NCBI RefSeq assembly: GCF_023555495.1
Contig: NZ_JALCZO010000004.1
Coordinates: 248,001-312,000 of the forward strand
Direction: 5' to 3'
Source of the DNA: Polaribacter sp. Z022
GTDB taxonomy: Bacteria; Bacteroidota; Bacteroidia; Flavobacteriales; Flavobacteriaceae
DNA: 64,000 nucleotides
A program made the position numbers and the translations under genes. This document shows, piece by piece, positions 53,701 through 62,860 of this stretch. The notes under the pieces are model-generated. The model saw nothing but the letters and a program-made list of their open reading frames with translations. It was not told the origin of the DNA and did no database searches. Within the stretch, counting starts at the first letter, position 1. Each line of letters begins with the position of its first letter.

Positions 53701-56700
53701 ATGAAAAAAAACTTTGTTCTAATCTTACTATTATTAAGCTCACAACTTTTTTCGCAAAACCAAAATAAAGAACACAATTTTGTAAACATAATAGAAGGTA
53801 TTCCAAAAGTTGGGGTTTCTTGTATTGTACAAGATAATTCTGGTTTTATTTGGATTGGAACAGTAGGAACAGGTTTGTATAAATTTGATGGTATAGATTA
53901 TACTTCTTATAAATTTGATTTTGAAGATGAAAACTCAATTAGCAGTAATCTTGTTCAATCTACTTTTATTGATAGTAAGAAGAGATTATGGGTTGGTACA
54001 GAAAACGGGTTAAACTTATATAATAAAGACTTAAATCAATTTAAAAGAATTAAACTAAATAATGAGAATAACTATAAAGAAATTGTTATTGTAATTGAAG
54101 AAGATTCTTTTGGAAATATATTGATAGGTACAGATAATAAAGGTCTTTTAAAATTAAACCCAAATACATTTGAATTTGATAAAATACTAAGCTCTGATTC
54201 TCCAGATATCAGTATTCAAAGCATACTTCACACAAAACAGGGTAAAACTTTTGTAGGTACAAATATTGGATTAAAAGAAATAGATTTTATTCATAATAAA
54301 TTAATTCACACAAGATTATTTACTGATAATAAAAAAACTATTGATGCTGCTATAGAAAACTTATTTATTGATAATCAAGATAATTTATGGGTTGGTTTTC
54401 AAAGAGAAGAAGGCATTTATAAATGTAAATTAACTGATGACAGGAACAATAATATCATTAGTTTAAAGAAACTAAATTTTACATCAAAAAAGATTATGAA
54501 AATTATCCAATTATCAGATAACACAATGATGATTGGTACTGAAAATGATGGCCTTTTTCACCTTGATAAGGAAGATCATATAATTAAAAATTATAAATAC
54601 AGTAGAAAAGATGAAAATAGTTTATTGCATAACTCTATTTGGGAATTATTTATAGATAATAATGACAGAGTTTGGTTAGGTTATTACAACAGTGGTATTG
54701 CTGTTAGTGATCACCTTTTTGATAAATTTCAAGACATAAAAAGTTTACCAAATAATAAAAACTCTTTAAAAATTCCTTCAGTTACAGGTATTGTAAAAGA
54801 CAAAACTGGAAATTTGTGGATTTCTACAGATGGTGGTGGAATTGATGTTTACAATCCTAAAACTTCAAAAATAATTCACATTAATAAAAACGAAAACTCA
54901 GTGTATTCTGGTTTAGATTCTGATTATATTGTTGGGTTATTTTTAGACTCGCAAAATAATTTATGGGCAGGAAGTTGGGATAATGGAATTTTTCTATTAA
55001 AAAATGGTTCTAAAAAGTTTATTAATTACAATAAAACTAATACTTCTAATAAATTTAACTCTAACACAATAAGGAGTTTCTCTGAAGACTCAAATGGAAT
55101 AATTTGGATGGCTACCTTTTTTGAAGGTATTCATTCATACAATCCAAAAACAACTAAATTTACCAAGCACAATTCTAAAGAATTTTTAAAAGAAAAATCT
55201 TTAGGAAGTAAAATAATGCTTGTTTTTGTAGATTCTGAAGATTTCATATGGGTAGGAACAGCAAATGGTTTATTCAAAATTAAAGACTTAGGAAATAAAG
55301 AATTTAAAGTAGAATCCTTAAAAGAAAGAATGCAAAAAGAATATGGAGATATTTCTAGTATTAGCAACATCTTATATATTTATGAATCTTCTGATAATAA
55401 TATTTGGATTGGTACAAGAGGTTCTGGACTCTGTAGATATAATAAAAAAGAAGACACTTTTACTTGGTATAACAAATCTAATGGTTTAGAAGAAGAAAAT
55501 ATTGCCACAATTATTGAAGATAATGATAAAAATATTTGGGTTAGTGGTAATTCTGGTTTAACCAAAATAGAAGTTAAAGAACAAAAAATTACAAATTACA
55601 CATCTAAAGATGGTTTATTATCTAATGATTATAATATTGGAGCTTCTTTAAAAGATGAAAACGGTATATTATATTTTGGTAATTTTAAAGGCTTAGATTT
55701 TTTTAACCCAAATGAAATAAAAAAGAATACCAGCATTCCTTCTTTACACTTAACTGGTTTTAAATTATTTAACGAACAAATTACTCCAAAAACAAAAAAC
55801 ACTCCGTTAAAAAAAGTAATATCAGAAACTCAACATATTAACTTGTCTCATACTCAATCTGTATTTACCATAGAATATACAGGTTTAAATTATACAAGAC
55901 CTGAGAAAAATAATTATGCTTATTATTTAGATGGTTATGAAACAAGTTGGAATTATGTTGGTCATAAAAGAAATGCAACTTATACCAATTTAGATCAGGG
56001 AGAATATATTTTTAAACTAAAGGCTTCTAACAATGATGGTTTTTGGAATGAAACTCCTCTAGAATTAAAAATTACCATCCTTCCACCTTGGTGGAAAACA
56101 AATATTGCCATATTAATTTATGTTATTGCCTTTCTTTTTTGCATCTATTTACTAAACAACTTAACTCAAAAAAGAATAAAAGAAAAAGAAATAATTAAGA
56201 ACGAACGTTTACAACAAACACAAAACGACGAATTAAATAAAAAGAAACTTCAATTTTTTACAAACATTTCTCATGAGTTTAGAACTCCGTTAACATTAAT
56301 CATAAATCCTATTAAAGATATTATTAATAACAAAGACCTAAACTTACCACAAGGAGTTAAAAACAAACATGCTATAATTTATAAAAACACCAATAGACTT
56401 TATCGATTAATAAATGAATTAATGGATTTAAGAAAATTAGAGTTTAATAAAATGATTGTTAGAGCAAAAGAAATTAACCTAATTAAATTTACTCAAAATA
56501 TAGCTAGCTATTTTCAAGAAGAAGCAAATAATAAAAATATTCTTATTAGTGTAGATTCTGATATTCCAGACATACCAATTTGGGCAGATCAAAAAATGCT
56601 TGAAAAAATCATTTTTAATCTTTTATCAAATGCAATAAAAGCAACTCCTAAAGGAGGAGCAATAAACATAGAACTTTTCTCAAATGACAAACTTTATGTA

Positions 56701-57849
56701 TTGCCCTTATTAAACAAAAATAAACCTGTAAAAGCTATCGAAATAATCATTTCTGATACTGGGTCTGGTCTTAAAAAAGAAGAAGTAGAAAAGATTTTTG
56801 AGCGTTTTTATCAAGTAGAAAATCAAAATAAATCTTATATAGGTGGCACTGGTATAGGATTAGAAGTTGTTAAAAATTTTATGCAACTTCATAAAGGAGA
56901 TATAAGAGTAGAAAGTAAAGTTGGTTCTGGTACAACTTTCAGGTTATTGTTTCCTATAGGAAATGATCATTATGATAGTGATCAAATAATTTTAGAAGAA
57001 GAAAAAAGAGACACTTCTAAAGAAGATTTTATTCTTATTAAATCATCTAAATTAAATACAATTTCAAAAGAAAATGATGATACTACTAGAACAAAAACAG
57101 TATTAGTTGTTGAAGATAATGTTGAATTAGTAGATTATTTAAAATCTGAATTAAGTACAGATTATAAAGTTTATACAGCTACTCAAGGAAAAGACGGAAT
57201 TAAAATAGCTAAAGAAATATTACCTGATGTTATAATTACTGATGTTGTTATGCCAGAAATGGATGGATTCGAATTTTGTAAAGCCATAAAACTAAATGCT
57301 TCCACTAGTCATATACCATTATTAATGCTTACTGCTAGAACAACAATAGAAAACAGAATTGAAGGAATAGAAAATGGAGCTGATGCTTACATGGTAAAAC
57401 CTTTTGATTTAAAATTATTAAAACTAAGAATTTCTCAGTTAATTACTAGTAGACAACTAATATTTGATAAATATTTTAGTGCAATCAGCGGTACAGAAAA
57501 CATTGTAAACTCCAGTTCTATTGATAAAGAATTTATTCAAAAATTACTTGATTACATTAATGATAATATTTCTGACTCAAATTTAAGTGTAGAAGAATTA
57601 GCTTCACAATTAAAATTAAGTAGAAGTCAGTTGTACAGAAAAATTAAAACTTTAACAGGTCAAACAGTTAATGAGTTTATTAGAAGAATAAGATTAGAAA
57701 GAGCAAAACAAATTTTAGAAGCTGGTAGTGCTAATATAAGTGAAGCATGTTTTAACGTAGGATTCTCATCTCCATCCTATTTCTCTAAATGTTTTAAAGC
57801 TCACTTTGGAGTCTTACCTTCTGAAATAGAGACAAGTAAAGAACACTAA
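53701..57849 (+). CDS. Hybrid two-component system (HTCS) regulator
   Basis: A 1382-residue one-protein sensor-regulator. Signal sequence 1-18. A periplasmic propeller of two-component-regulator repeats (about 25-720) has recurrent [FL]IWIGT..GL..[FY] units, then a Y_Y_Y domain (about 735-795) and one membrane span (about 800-822). The cytoplasmic part has a HisKA domain with phospho-acceptor His858 in NISHEFRTPLTLI, HATPase (GTGIGLEVVKNFM), a receiver with Asp1181 in TDVVMPEMDG, and an AraC-type DNA-binding domain (about 1280-1378). HTCS proteins bind an oligosaccharide in the periplasm and activate the adjacent SusC/SusD genes. All phospho-relay residues are present. Confidence 0.96.
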   Translation: MKKNFVLILLLLSSQLFSQNQNKEHNFVNIIEGIPKVGVSCIVQDNSGFIWIGTVGTGLYKFDGIDYTSYKFDFEDENSISSNLVQSTFIDSKKRLWVGTENGLNLYNKDLNQFKRIKLNNENNYKEIVIVIEEDSFGNILIGTDNKGLLKLNPNTFEFDKILSSDSPDISIQSILHTKQGKTFVGTNIGLKEIDFIHNKLIHTRLFTDNKKTIDAAIENLFIDNQDNLWVGFQREEGIYKCKLTDDRNNNIISLKKLNFTSKKIMKIIQLSDNTMMIGTENDGLFHLDKEDHIIKNYKYSRKDENSLLHNSIWELFIDNNDRVWLGYYNSGIAVSDHLFDKFQDIKSLPNNKNSLKIPSVTGIVKDKTGNLWISTDGGGIDVYNPKTSKIIHINKNENSVYSGLDSDYIVGLFLDSQNNLWAGSWDNGIFLLKNGSKKFINYNKTNTSNKFNSNTIRSFSEDSNGIIWMATFFEGIHSYNPKTTKFTKHNSKEFLKEKSLGSKIMLVFVDSEDFIWVGTANGLFKIKDLGNKEFKVESLKERMQKEYGDISSISNILYIYESSDNNIWIGTRGSGLCRYNKKEDTFTWYNKSNGLEEENIATIIEDNDKNIWVSGNSGLTKIEVKEQKITNYTSKDGLLSNDYNIGASLKDENGILYFGNFKGLDFFNPNEIKKNTSIPSLHLTGFKLFNEQITPKTKNTPLKKVISETQHINLSHTQSVFTIEYTGLNYTRPEKNNYAYYLDGYETSWNYVGHKRNATYTNLDQGEYIFKLKASNNDGFWNETPLELKITILPPWWKTNIAILIYVIAFLFCIYLLNNLTQKRIKEKEIIKNERLQQTQNDELNKKKLQFFTNISHEFRTPLTLIINPIKDIINNKDLNLPQGVKNKHAIIYKNTNRLYRLINELMDLRKLEFNKMIVRAKEINLIKFTQNIASYFQEEANNKNILISVDSDIPDIPIWADQKMLEKIIFNLLSNAIKATPKGGAINIELFSNDKLYVLPLLNKNKPVKAIEIIISDTGSGLKKEEVEKIFERFYQVENQNKSYIGGTGIGLEVVKNFMQLHKGDIRVESKVGSGTTFRLLFPIGNDHYDSDQIILEEEKRDTSKEDFILIKSSKLNTISKENDDTTRTKTVLVVEDNVELVDYLKSELSTDYKVYTATQGKDGIKIAKEILPDVIITDVVMPEMDGFEFCKAIKLNASTSHIPLLMLTARTTIENRIEGIENGADAYMVKPFDLKLLKLRISQLITSRQLIFDKYFSAISGTENIVNSSSIDKEFIQKLLDYINDNISDSNLSVEELASQLKLSRSQLYRKIKTLTGQTVNEFIRRIRLERAKQILEAGSANISEACFNVGFSSPSYFSKCFKAHFGVLPSEIETSKEH

Positions 57850-57978
57850 AATTTGACTAATAAAACTTTTGTTGCGCCAAATGAATTAAATGTAGCATAA
57901 CTGTTAAATTAAAGTTAATTAGCTTCAATAGTTTTAATCTCTGTTTTTTATGTGTTAAAAAAAAAGAGATTGTTCATT

Positions 57979-57986
57979 TACATTTG
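57979..57986 (+). promoter_or_regulatory. -7 element TACATTTG before the small ORF and susC
   Basis: An exact match to TAnnTTTG, 18 nt before the small ORF. No TTG lies at the usual -33 distance, as might be expected for an activator-dependent promoter under HTCS control. Confidence 0.5.
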
Positions 57987-58004
57987 AAACAAGTATAACA
58001 ATAT

Positions 58005-58100
58005 ATGAAACAAAACAACTTAACTAAAAAACTTCTGTATGAGATATTAATAGTAATTATTATGTTAATTCTATTAGTATTAATACTGAAAAAAACTTAA
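58005..58100 (+). CDS. Possible 31-residue single-span membrane peptide
   Basis: ATG at 58005 to TAA at 58098-58100 encodes 31 residues: a polar, basic start (MKQNNLTKKL), one strongly hydrophobic stretch (about 11-28, Ile/Leu/Val/Met) and a Lys-Lys-Thr end. It sits 18 nt behind a -7 motif and 60 bp before susC, so it would be first on the susC transcript. The composition and length are those of small membrane peptides, but A/T-rich intergenic DNA yields such ORFs by chance. No homologue is recognised. Confidence 0.35.
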   Translation: MKQNNLTKKLLYEILIVIIMLILLVLILKKT

Positions 58101-58160
58101 TTAAGCCTTTTGAATTACATGTTGTTAATCTAAAAATATTTAATTAACCAATTAATATGA

Positions 58161-61100
58161 ATGATGATAAAATTTAAAGTCACGATTATTGCATGTCTAC
58201 TATTATGCATGCAGAATGTTTTTTCGCAAAACAAAACAATTACTGGTAAAGTAAAAGATTCCTCAGGAAATAGTTTACCAGGAGTATCAGTTGTTATTAA
58301 AGGAACAACTAAAGGAGCAAACACAGATTTTGATGGTAATTATACCTTAGATGGTGTATCTCCAAAAAATGAATTAGTATTTTCTTACTTAGGTATGTAT
58401 TCGCAAACAATACTTGTAGGTGATAAAACTAAAATCGATGTAGTTTTACAAGATAATTTAGAATCTCTAGACGAAATTGTAGTTGTTGGTTATGGTAGTA
58501 AAAAGAAAAGTTTAGTAACTGGTTCTATTTCAAGTATCGATTCTAAACAAATTAAAAGCTCTTCTAATCAAAGAGTAGAAGCTGTTTTACAAGGTAGAAC
58601 ATCTGGTGTAACAGTTTCATCTTCTTCTGGTTCACCTGGTTCTGGTGCAAAAATTAGAATTCGTGGTGCAGGATCTAGTGGAAACTCAGAACCTTTATTT
58701 ATTGTAGATGGTATGAAAACTTCATCTATTGCAGATTTAGCTCCATCTGATATTGCTAACATAGAAATTTTAAAAGATGCTGCTTCTGCTGCAATTTATG
58801 GTACAGAAGGTGCAAATGGTGTTGTAATTGTTACTACTAAAAAAGGGAAAAAAGGAGGTTTAAAAATTTCTTTTAATTCTCAATTAGGAGTGCAATCATT
58901 AAAAACTAAAATGGAATTAATGAATGCTTCTCAATTTGTTCAATACATGAATGAAGCTGGAATTTCTAGCGTAGTTGATAATGGATATAATACAAACTGG
59001 ATTGATGAAACATTTTCTAATGCATTAATGCATAGAAATGACATAAACATATCTGGAGCTACAGAACATTTTTCTTATTATACTTCTGCATCTCATTTAA
59101 ATCAAGAAGGTATTATTACTGGTGCAAATGATTCTTTTAAAAGAAGTACTTTTAGAGTAAATTTAAAAGCAGATGTTACTAAGTGGTTAGAAGTTGGTGT
59201 AAATACAACTTACTCATCTTCAGATAAAAGAGGAATCCCAGAAAATAGTGATACAAGAGGTGTTATTCAAAATGCATTAATATTAGATCCTTTAACACCT
59301 GTTGTATATCCTAATGGACAAGTGCCACAATCTGTTAAAGATAGAGCCACTAATAATGGAGTACCATTATTAACAGACCAAAATGGTAATGTTTATGGTT
59401 ACCCTAGTTATTCTACAGGAGAAGTTATAAACCCAGTTGCATATGCAAATGAAATTAATAGAACAGTTGTTGATTCTTATCAATTATTAACTTCGGCTTA
59501 TTTAAAGGTAAAGCCTTTTAAAGGTTTTTCTTTTACATCTAGATTTGGTTATGATGAAAATGAATGGGATACTAGAAATACAATTAACCCATATTATGTT
59601 ACTTCTGAAGCTGCAAATACTGCTTATACTGGTTCTCAAGGTATTGTAGAATCAAAAAGATGGTTATGGGAAAACTTTGCTTCTTATGAAAAAGAAGTTG
59701 GAAATCATAATTTTAAATTATTAGCAGGTTATTCTGCAGAAAACACTAGAGTCAAAACTATTATCTCTAGAAGTGGATCTACTTCAATAGCTAATTTTAC
59801 TGGTTTTGATTTTGATTTACCAGATTTTAATACCCAAATTAACCAAATAGATCCTTGGCCAGATAATATGGTATCTATGTTTGGAAGATTTTCATATGAT
59901 TATGATAATAAATACTTATTTGAAGCTTCGTTAAGAAGAGATAAATCAGACAAGTTCCCTACAGCAAACAAAGTTGGTACTTTCCCTGCTTTTTCAGCTG
60001 GTTGGGTAGTTTCAAATGAAGGTTTTTGGAAAGAAGATTCTAAAATTAATTACTTAAAACTTAGAGCTAGTTGGGGACAAAATGGTAGTAGAAGTAACTT
60101 AAGTGGTAATTCTGATAAAACATACATTACATCTACTATAAATGGATTAGGAATTGATTATTTAGGTAATACTGGTTCACAAATTACTGGATATTCTAAT
60201 CTTAATTTAGTTTGGGAAACTTCAGAACAATTAGATTTTGGTGTAGATGTAAGAGCTTTAGATAATAGATTAAATTTTTCTATGGATTACTACAAGAAAA
60301 CTACTAGAGATGCAATTGTAAATAATGGAAGTTTAATTACACCTGGTTCTGCTGGTTTTGTTTCTAACGAATTTAATGCTGGTACTATTGAAAATAAAGG
60401 TTTTGAATTTGAAGTTGGTTATGGTGATACTTCTGAAAGCGGACTTAGTTATAACATAAATGCAAACTTATCTACTTTACAAAATAATGTTACAGAAATT
60501 CTTTTTGTACCAGAAGGAACTTCTCTTAATGGAGCTGGAGCACCACAAAATGCAGATGGAATTACTAGATTTACAGAAGGACAACCTTCTTGGTATTTTT
60601 ATGGATATAAAACTAACGGAATTGACACTAATACTGGTGAAGTAATTATTGTAGATACCAATAAAGATAATACTATTACAAATGCAGATAAAACTAATAT
60701 AGGTTCACCTCATCCAGATGTGTTATTTGGTGGTAATATTAGCTTAGGTTATAAAGCGTTCGATTTTAATATTCAATTTCAAGGAACTATTGGTAATGAT
60801 ATTATATCTACATACCACCAACCATCTAGAGCAATCACAAATAAACCAGTACATTTCTTTACTGACAGATGGCAAAATCCTGGAGATGTAGCAAAATATC
60901 CTGGAGCAGGTAGTGTTATTGGGTCTTATCAAACAGATTTAATGGTAGAAGATGGTTCTTTTATGAGAATTAAACAAATTCAATTAGGATATACTTTACC
61001 AGAACATGTTACTAAAAGAATTCATGCAAAAAACTTAAGAGTTTATATTTCTTTAGATGACTATTTTACTTTTACTGGATATAAAGGTTTAGATCCAGAA

Positions 61101-61193
61101 ATTGGTAACTTTAACTATAATAGTATTGGAGTTGATAGAGGATTTTATCCTACTGCTGCCAAAGCAATATTTGGATTATCTCTAGACTTTTAA
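58161..61193 (+). CDS. SusC/RagA-family TonB-linked outer-membrane transporter
   Basis: A 1010-residue outer-membrane receptor that imports oligosaccharides together with SusD. Signal peptide 1-22. A carboxypeptidase-regulatory-like domain (about 25-100: ITGKVKDSSGNSLPGVSVVI) is followed by the TonB-box/plug start SLDEIVVVGYGSKKKSLVTG (near 106), the plug (to about 235, with RIRGAGSS and ILKDAASAAIYG) and a 22-strand barrel ending in AIFGLSLDF, a standard C-terminal strand with terminal aromatic residue. Two ATGs are adjacent (58161 and 58164). It follows the HTCS gene and precedes susD by 20 bp. Substrate unknown. Confidence 0.96.
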   Translation: MMIKFKVTIIACLLLCMQNVFSQNKTITGKVKDSSGNSLPGVSVVIKGTTKGANTDFDGNYTLDGVSPKNELVFSYLGMYSQTILVGDKTKIDVVLQDNLESLDEIVVVGYGSKKKSLVTGSISSIDSKQIKSSSNQRVEAVLQGRTSGVTVSSSSGSPGSGAKIRIRGAGSSGNSEPLFIVDGMKTSSIADLAPSDIANIEILKDAASAAIYGTEGANGVVIVTTKKGKKGGLKISFNSQLGVQSLKTKMELMNASQFVQYMNEAGISSVVDNGYNTNWIDETFSNALMHRNDINISGATEHFSYYTSASHLNQEGIITGANDSFKRSTFRVNLKADVTKWLEVGVNTTYSSSDKRGIPENSDTRGVIQNALILDPLTPVVYPNGQVPQSVKDRATNNGVPLLTDQNGNVYGYPSYSTGEVINPVAYANEINRTVVDSYQLLTSAYLKVKPFKGFSFTSRFGYDENEWDTRNTINPYYVTSEAANTAYTGSQGIVESKRWLWENFASYEKEVGNHNFKLLAGYSAENTRVKTIISRSGSTSIANFTGFDFDLPDFNTQINQIDPWPDNMVSMFGRFSYDYDNKYLFEASLRRDKSDKFPTANKVGTFPAFSAGWVVSNEGFWKEDSKINYLKLRASWGQNGSRSNLSGNSDKTYITSTINGLGIDYLGNTGSQITGYSNLNLVWETSEQLDFGVDVRALDNRLNFSMDYYKKTTRDAIVNNGSLITPGSAGFVSNEFNAGTIENKGFEFEVGYGDTSESGLSYNINANLSTLQNNVTEILFVPEGTSLNGAGAPQNADGITRFTEGQPSWYFYGYKTNGIDTNTGEVIIVDTNKDNTITNADKTNIGSPHPDVLFGGNISLGYKAFDFNIQFQGTIGNDIISTYHQPSRAITNKPVHFFTDRWQNPGDVAKYPGAGSVIGSYQTDLMVEDGSFMRIKQIQLGYTLPEHVTKRIHAKNLRVYISLDDYFTFTGYKGLDPEIGNFNYNSIGVDRGFYPTAAKAIFGLSLDF

Positions 61194-61213
61194 TAAAAAC
61201 AATATAACTTATT

Positions 61214-62758
61214 ATGAAAAAAATATTTTTATCAATTATTTTAATTCTTTTCTTAGGAGTTTACTCTTGTAGTGAAGACTTTACAGTAAACCCTAGACTT
61301 AACGTCGAAGATTTAGAAACATATTTTCTAGAAGAAGATAATGTAGAAACAGCAATTATAGGTATTTATGACTTAATGCAATATAATTATGGTAGAGACT
61401 GGCACAGTGCATTTTTAGTAAAACTATTACCTGGTGATGATTCTAATGCTGCAGGTGGAAACTCTGAAGATCAAGGTCAATTACAAAACATAGATGATTA
61501 TGCAAATGTATCATCATCTAATGTATCAATAGCAAGTGTATGGGATCTTTTTTATAGAACAATAGCATTATCTAACCTTGTTATTGAAAACATCAAAGAC
61601 TCTAGTTTAAGCAATAAAGATAAAGCATTAGCAGAAGCAAAATTTATGAGAGCTTGGTCTTATATGGAGTTAACTACTATGTTTGGAGACATTCCTTTAC
61701 GTTTAACAGTACCAACTGGTGCAGAAGAATTTGGTATTGCAAAATCTTCTAGAGCAGATGTATATGCACAAATTAAATTAGACTTAACAGATGCAATTGC
61801 TTCTTTGCCAGAAAAAAGCGCTTTGTCAGATAACTTTAGAGTTTCTAAAGGTACTGCTCAAGCGTTAATGGGTAAAGTATTGGTTTTTCAAGAAAAATAT
61901 TCTGAAGCAATTCCATATTTTCAAAGTGTAATTAACAACCCTTCTCATGATTTAGAAACAGATCCAGGAGATGTTTGGAGCATTAGTAATGAATTTGGTA
62001 AAGAATCATTATTCGAAATTGGTTTTGTATCAACTACTGCAAGAGATTGGGGTAATATTGCTTGGGGTGGAAGAAATGAAAGTAATTTACATATTCAATT
62101 AATGGGACCTAGAGGTGATGGAATTTTCGATTTAACTGGGACTGGTTTAATAAATGGATGGGGTTTTAATTTACCTACAAATAAATTAGCTACTGCATTT
62201 GATACTGCAGGAGATGTTAAGAGAAAAGCGGCAACACTTATGACTGAAAATGAACTAATTGCAGCAGGAGGTAAAGTTGACGCAACTGCTGCTTCTGGTG
62301 GTGTAATATGGGATTATGAAGGTGCTATTAGAATTAAATACGCAACAAAATCTGAAGATACAAGTTCTGGAGGAGTTAGAGAATTAAATTACAGTACAAA
62401 CTTTAGATTGTTTAGATATGCAGAAGTATTATTACTAGCAGCTGAAGCATATAATAAAGCTGGTGGGCAAGATGCTGCTGCTAGAGCTGAATTAAATAAA
62501 GTAAGAAATAGAGCTGGATTAGTTGATATAGATGTAACAACATCTGGAAATGCTTTATTTGAAGCAATTGTAAACGAAAAATATTTAGAATTAGCACATG
62601 AAGGACAACGTTTTTGGGATTTAGTTCGTTGGGGAAAAGCTAGTACAGAACTAGCTGGTACTGGATATTCTTCTACAAATGATTTGTTTCCTATTCCAAT
62701 TACAGAAATTGACAAAAACAGTGAATTAACTGTTGCTGATCAAAACCCAGGATACTAA
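61214..62758 (+). CDS. SusD/RagB-family surface glycan-binding lipoprotein
   Basis: A 514-residue lipoprotein with Cys19 in GVYSCSEDF. The SusD-like N-terminal region (FTVNPRLNVEDLETYFLEED) is followed by four TPR-type helix pairs (LAEAKFMRAWSYMELTTMFGDIPL, ALMGKVLVFQEKYSEAIPYF, RYAEVLLLAAEAYNKAGG, FEAIVNEKYLELAHEGQRFWDLVRWGK). It binds glycans at the surface and forms the lid of the SusC barrel. It is followed by a strong hairpin that would limit read-through into the downstream gene. Confidence 0.96.
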   Translation: MKKIFLSIILILFLGVYSCSEDFTVNPRLNVEDLETYFLEEDNVETAIIGIYDLMQYNYGRDWHSAFLVKLLPGDDSNAAGGNSEDQGQLQNIDDYANVSSSNVSIASVWDLFYRTIALSNLVIENIKDSSLSNKDKALAEAKFMRAWSYMELTTMFGDIPLRLTVPTGAEEFGIAKSSRADVYAQIKLDLTDAIASLPEKSALSDNFRVSKGTAQALMGKVLVFQEKYSEAIPYFQSVINNPSHDLETDPGDVWSISNEFGKESLFEIGFVSTTARDWGNIAWGGRNESNLHIQLMGPRGDGIFDLTGTGLINGWGFNLPTNKLATAFDTAGDVKRKAATLMTENELIAAGGKVDATAASGGVIWDYEGAIRIKYATKSEDTSSGGVRELNYSTNFRLFRYAEVLLLAAEAYNKAGGQDAAARAELNKVRNRAGLVDIDVTTSGNALFEAIVNEKYLELAHEGQRFWDLVRWGKASTELAGTGYSSTNDLFPIPITEIDKNSELTVADQNPGY

Positions 62759-62787
62759 TCATACAACACCCAATTTTGATTACAAAA

Positions 62788-62827
62788 AAATAAAGCAGTA
62801 TGTGTTTAATCTCATACTGCTTTATTT
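62788..62827 (+). terminator. Strong hairpin after susD (terminator or stabilising/attenuating hairpin)
   Basis: A 15-bp perfect inverted repeat AAATAAAGCAGTATG / CATACTGCTTTATTT (62788-62802 and 62813-62827) with a 10-nt loop. The T tract is broken (TTTATTTATTTTTAC), and the next same-strand gene begins only 33 bp later. Confidence 0.75.
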
Positions 62828-62860
62828 ATTTTTACAAAACACTATCAATTATGCATAATT

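Larger units (their letters stand above)
57850..58160 (+). other. Intergenic region between the HTCS gene and susC
   Basis: 311 bp holding a -7 element (57979-57986) and a 31-codon ORF (58005-58100), otherwise A/T-rich. There is no terminator hairpin after the HTCS gene. The HTCS target site should lie here, but no inverted or direct repeat stands out. Confidence 0.5.
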
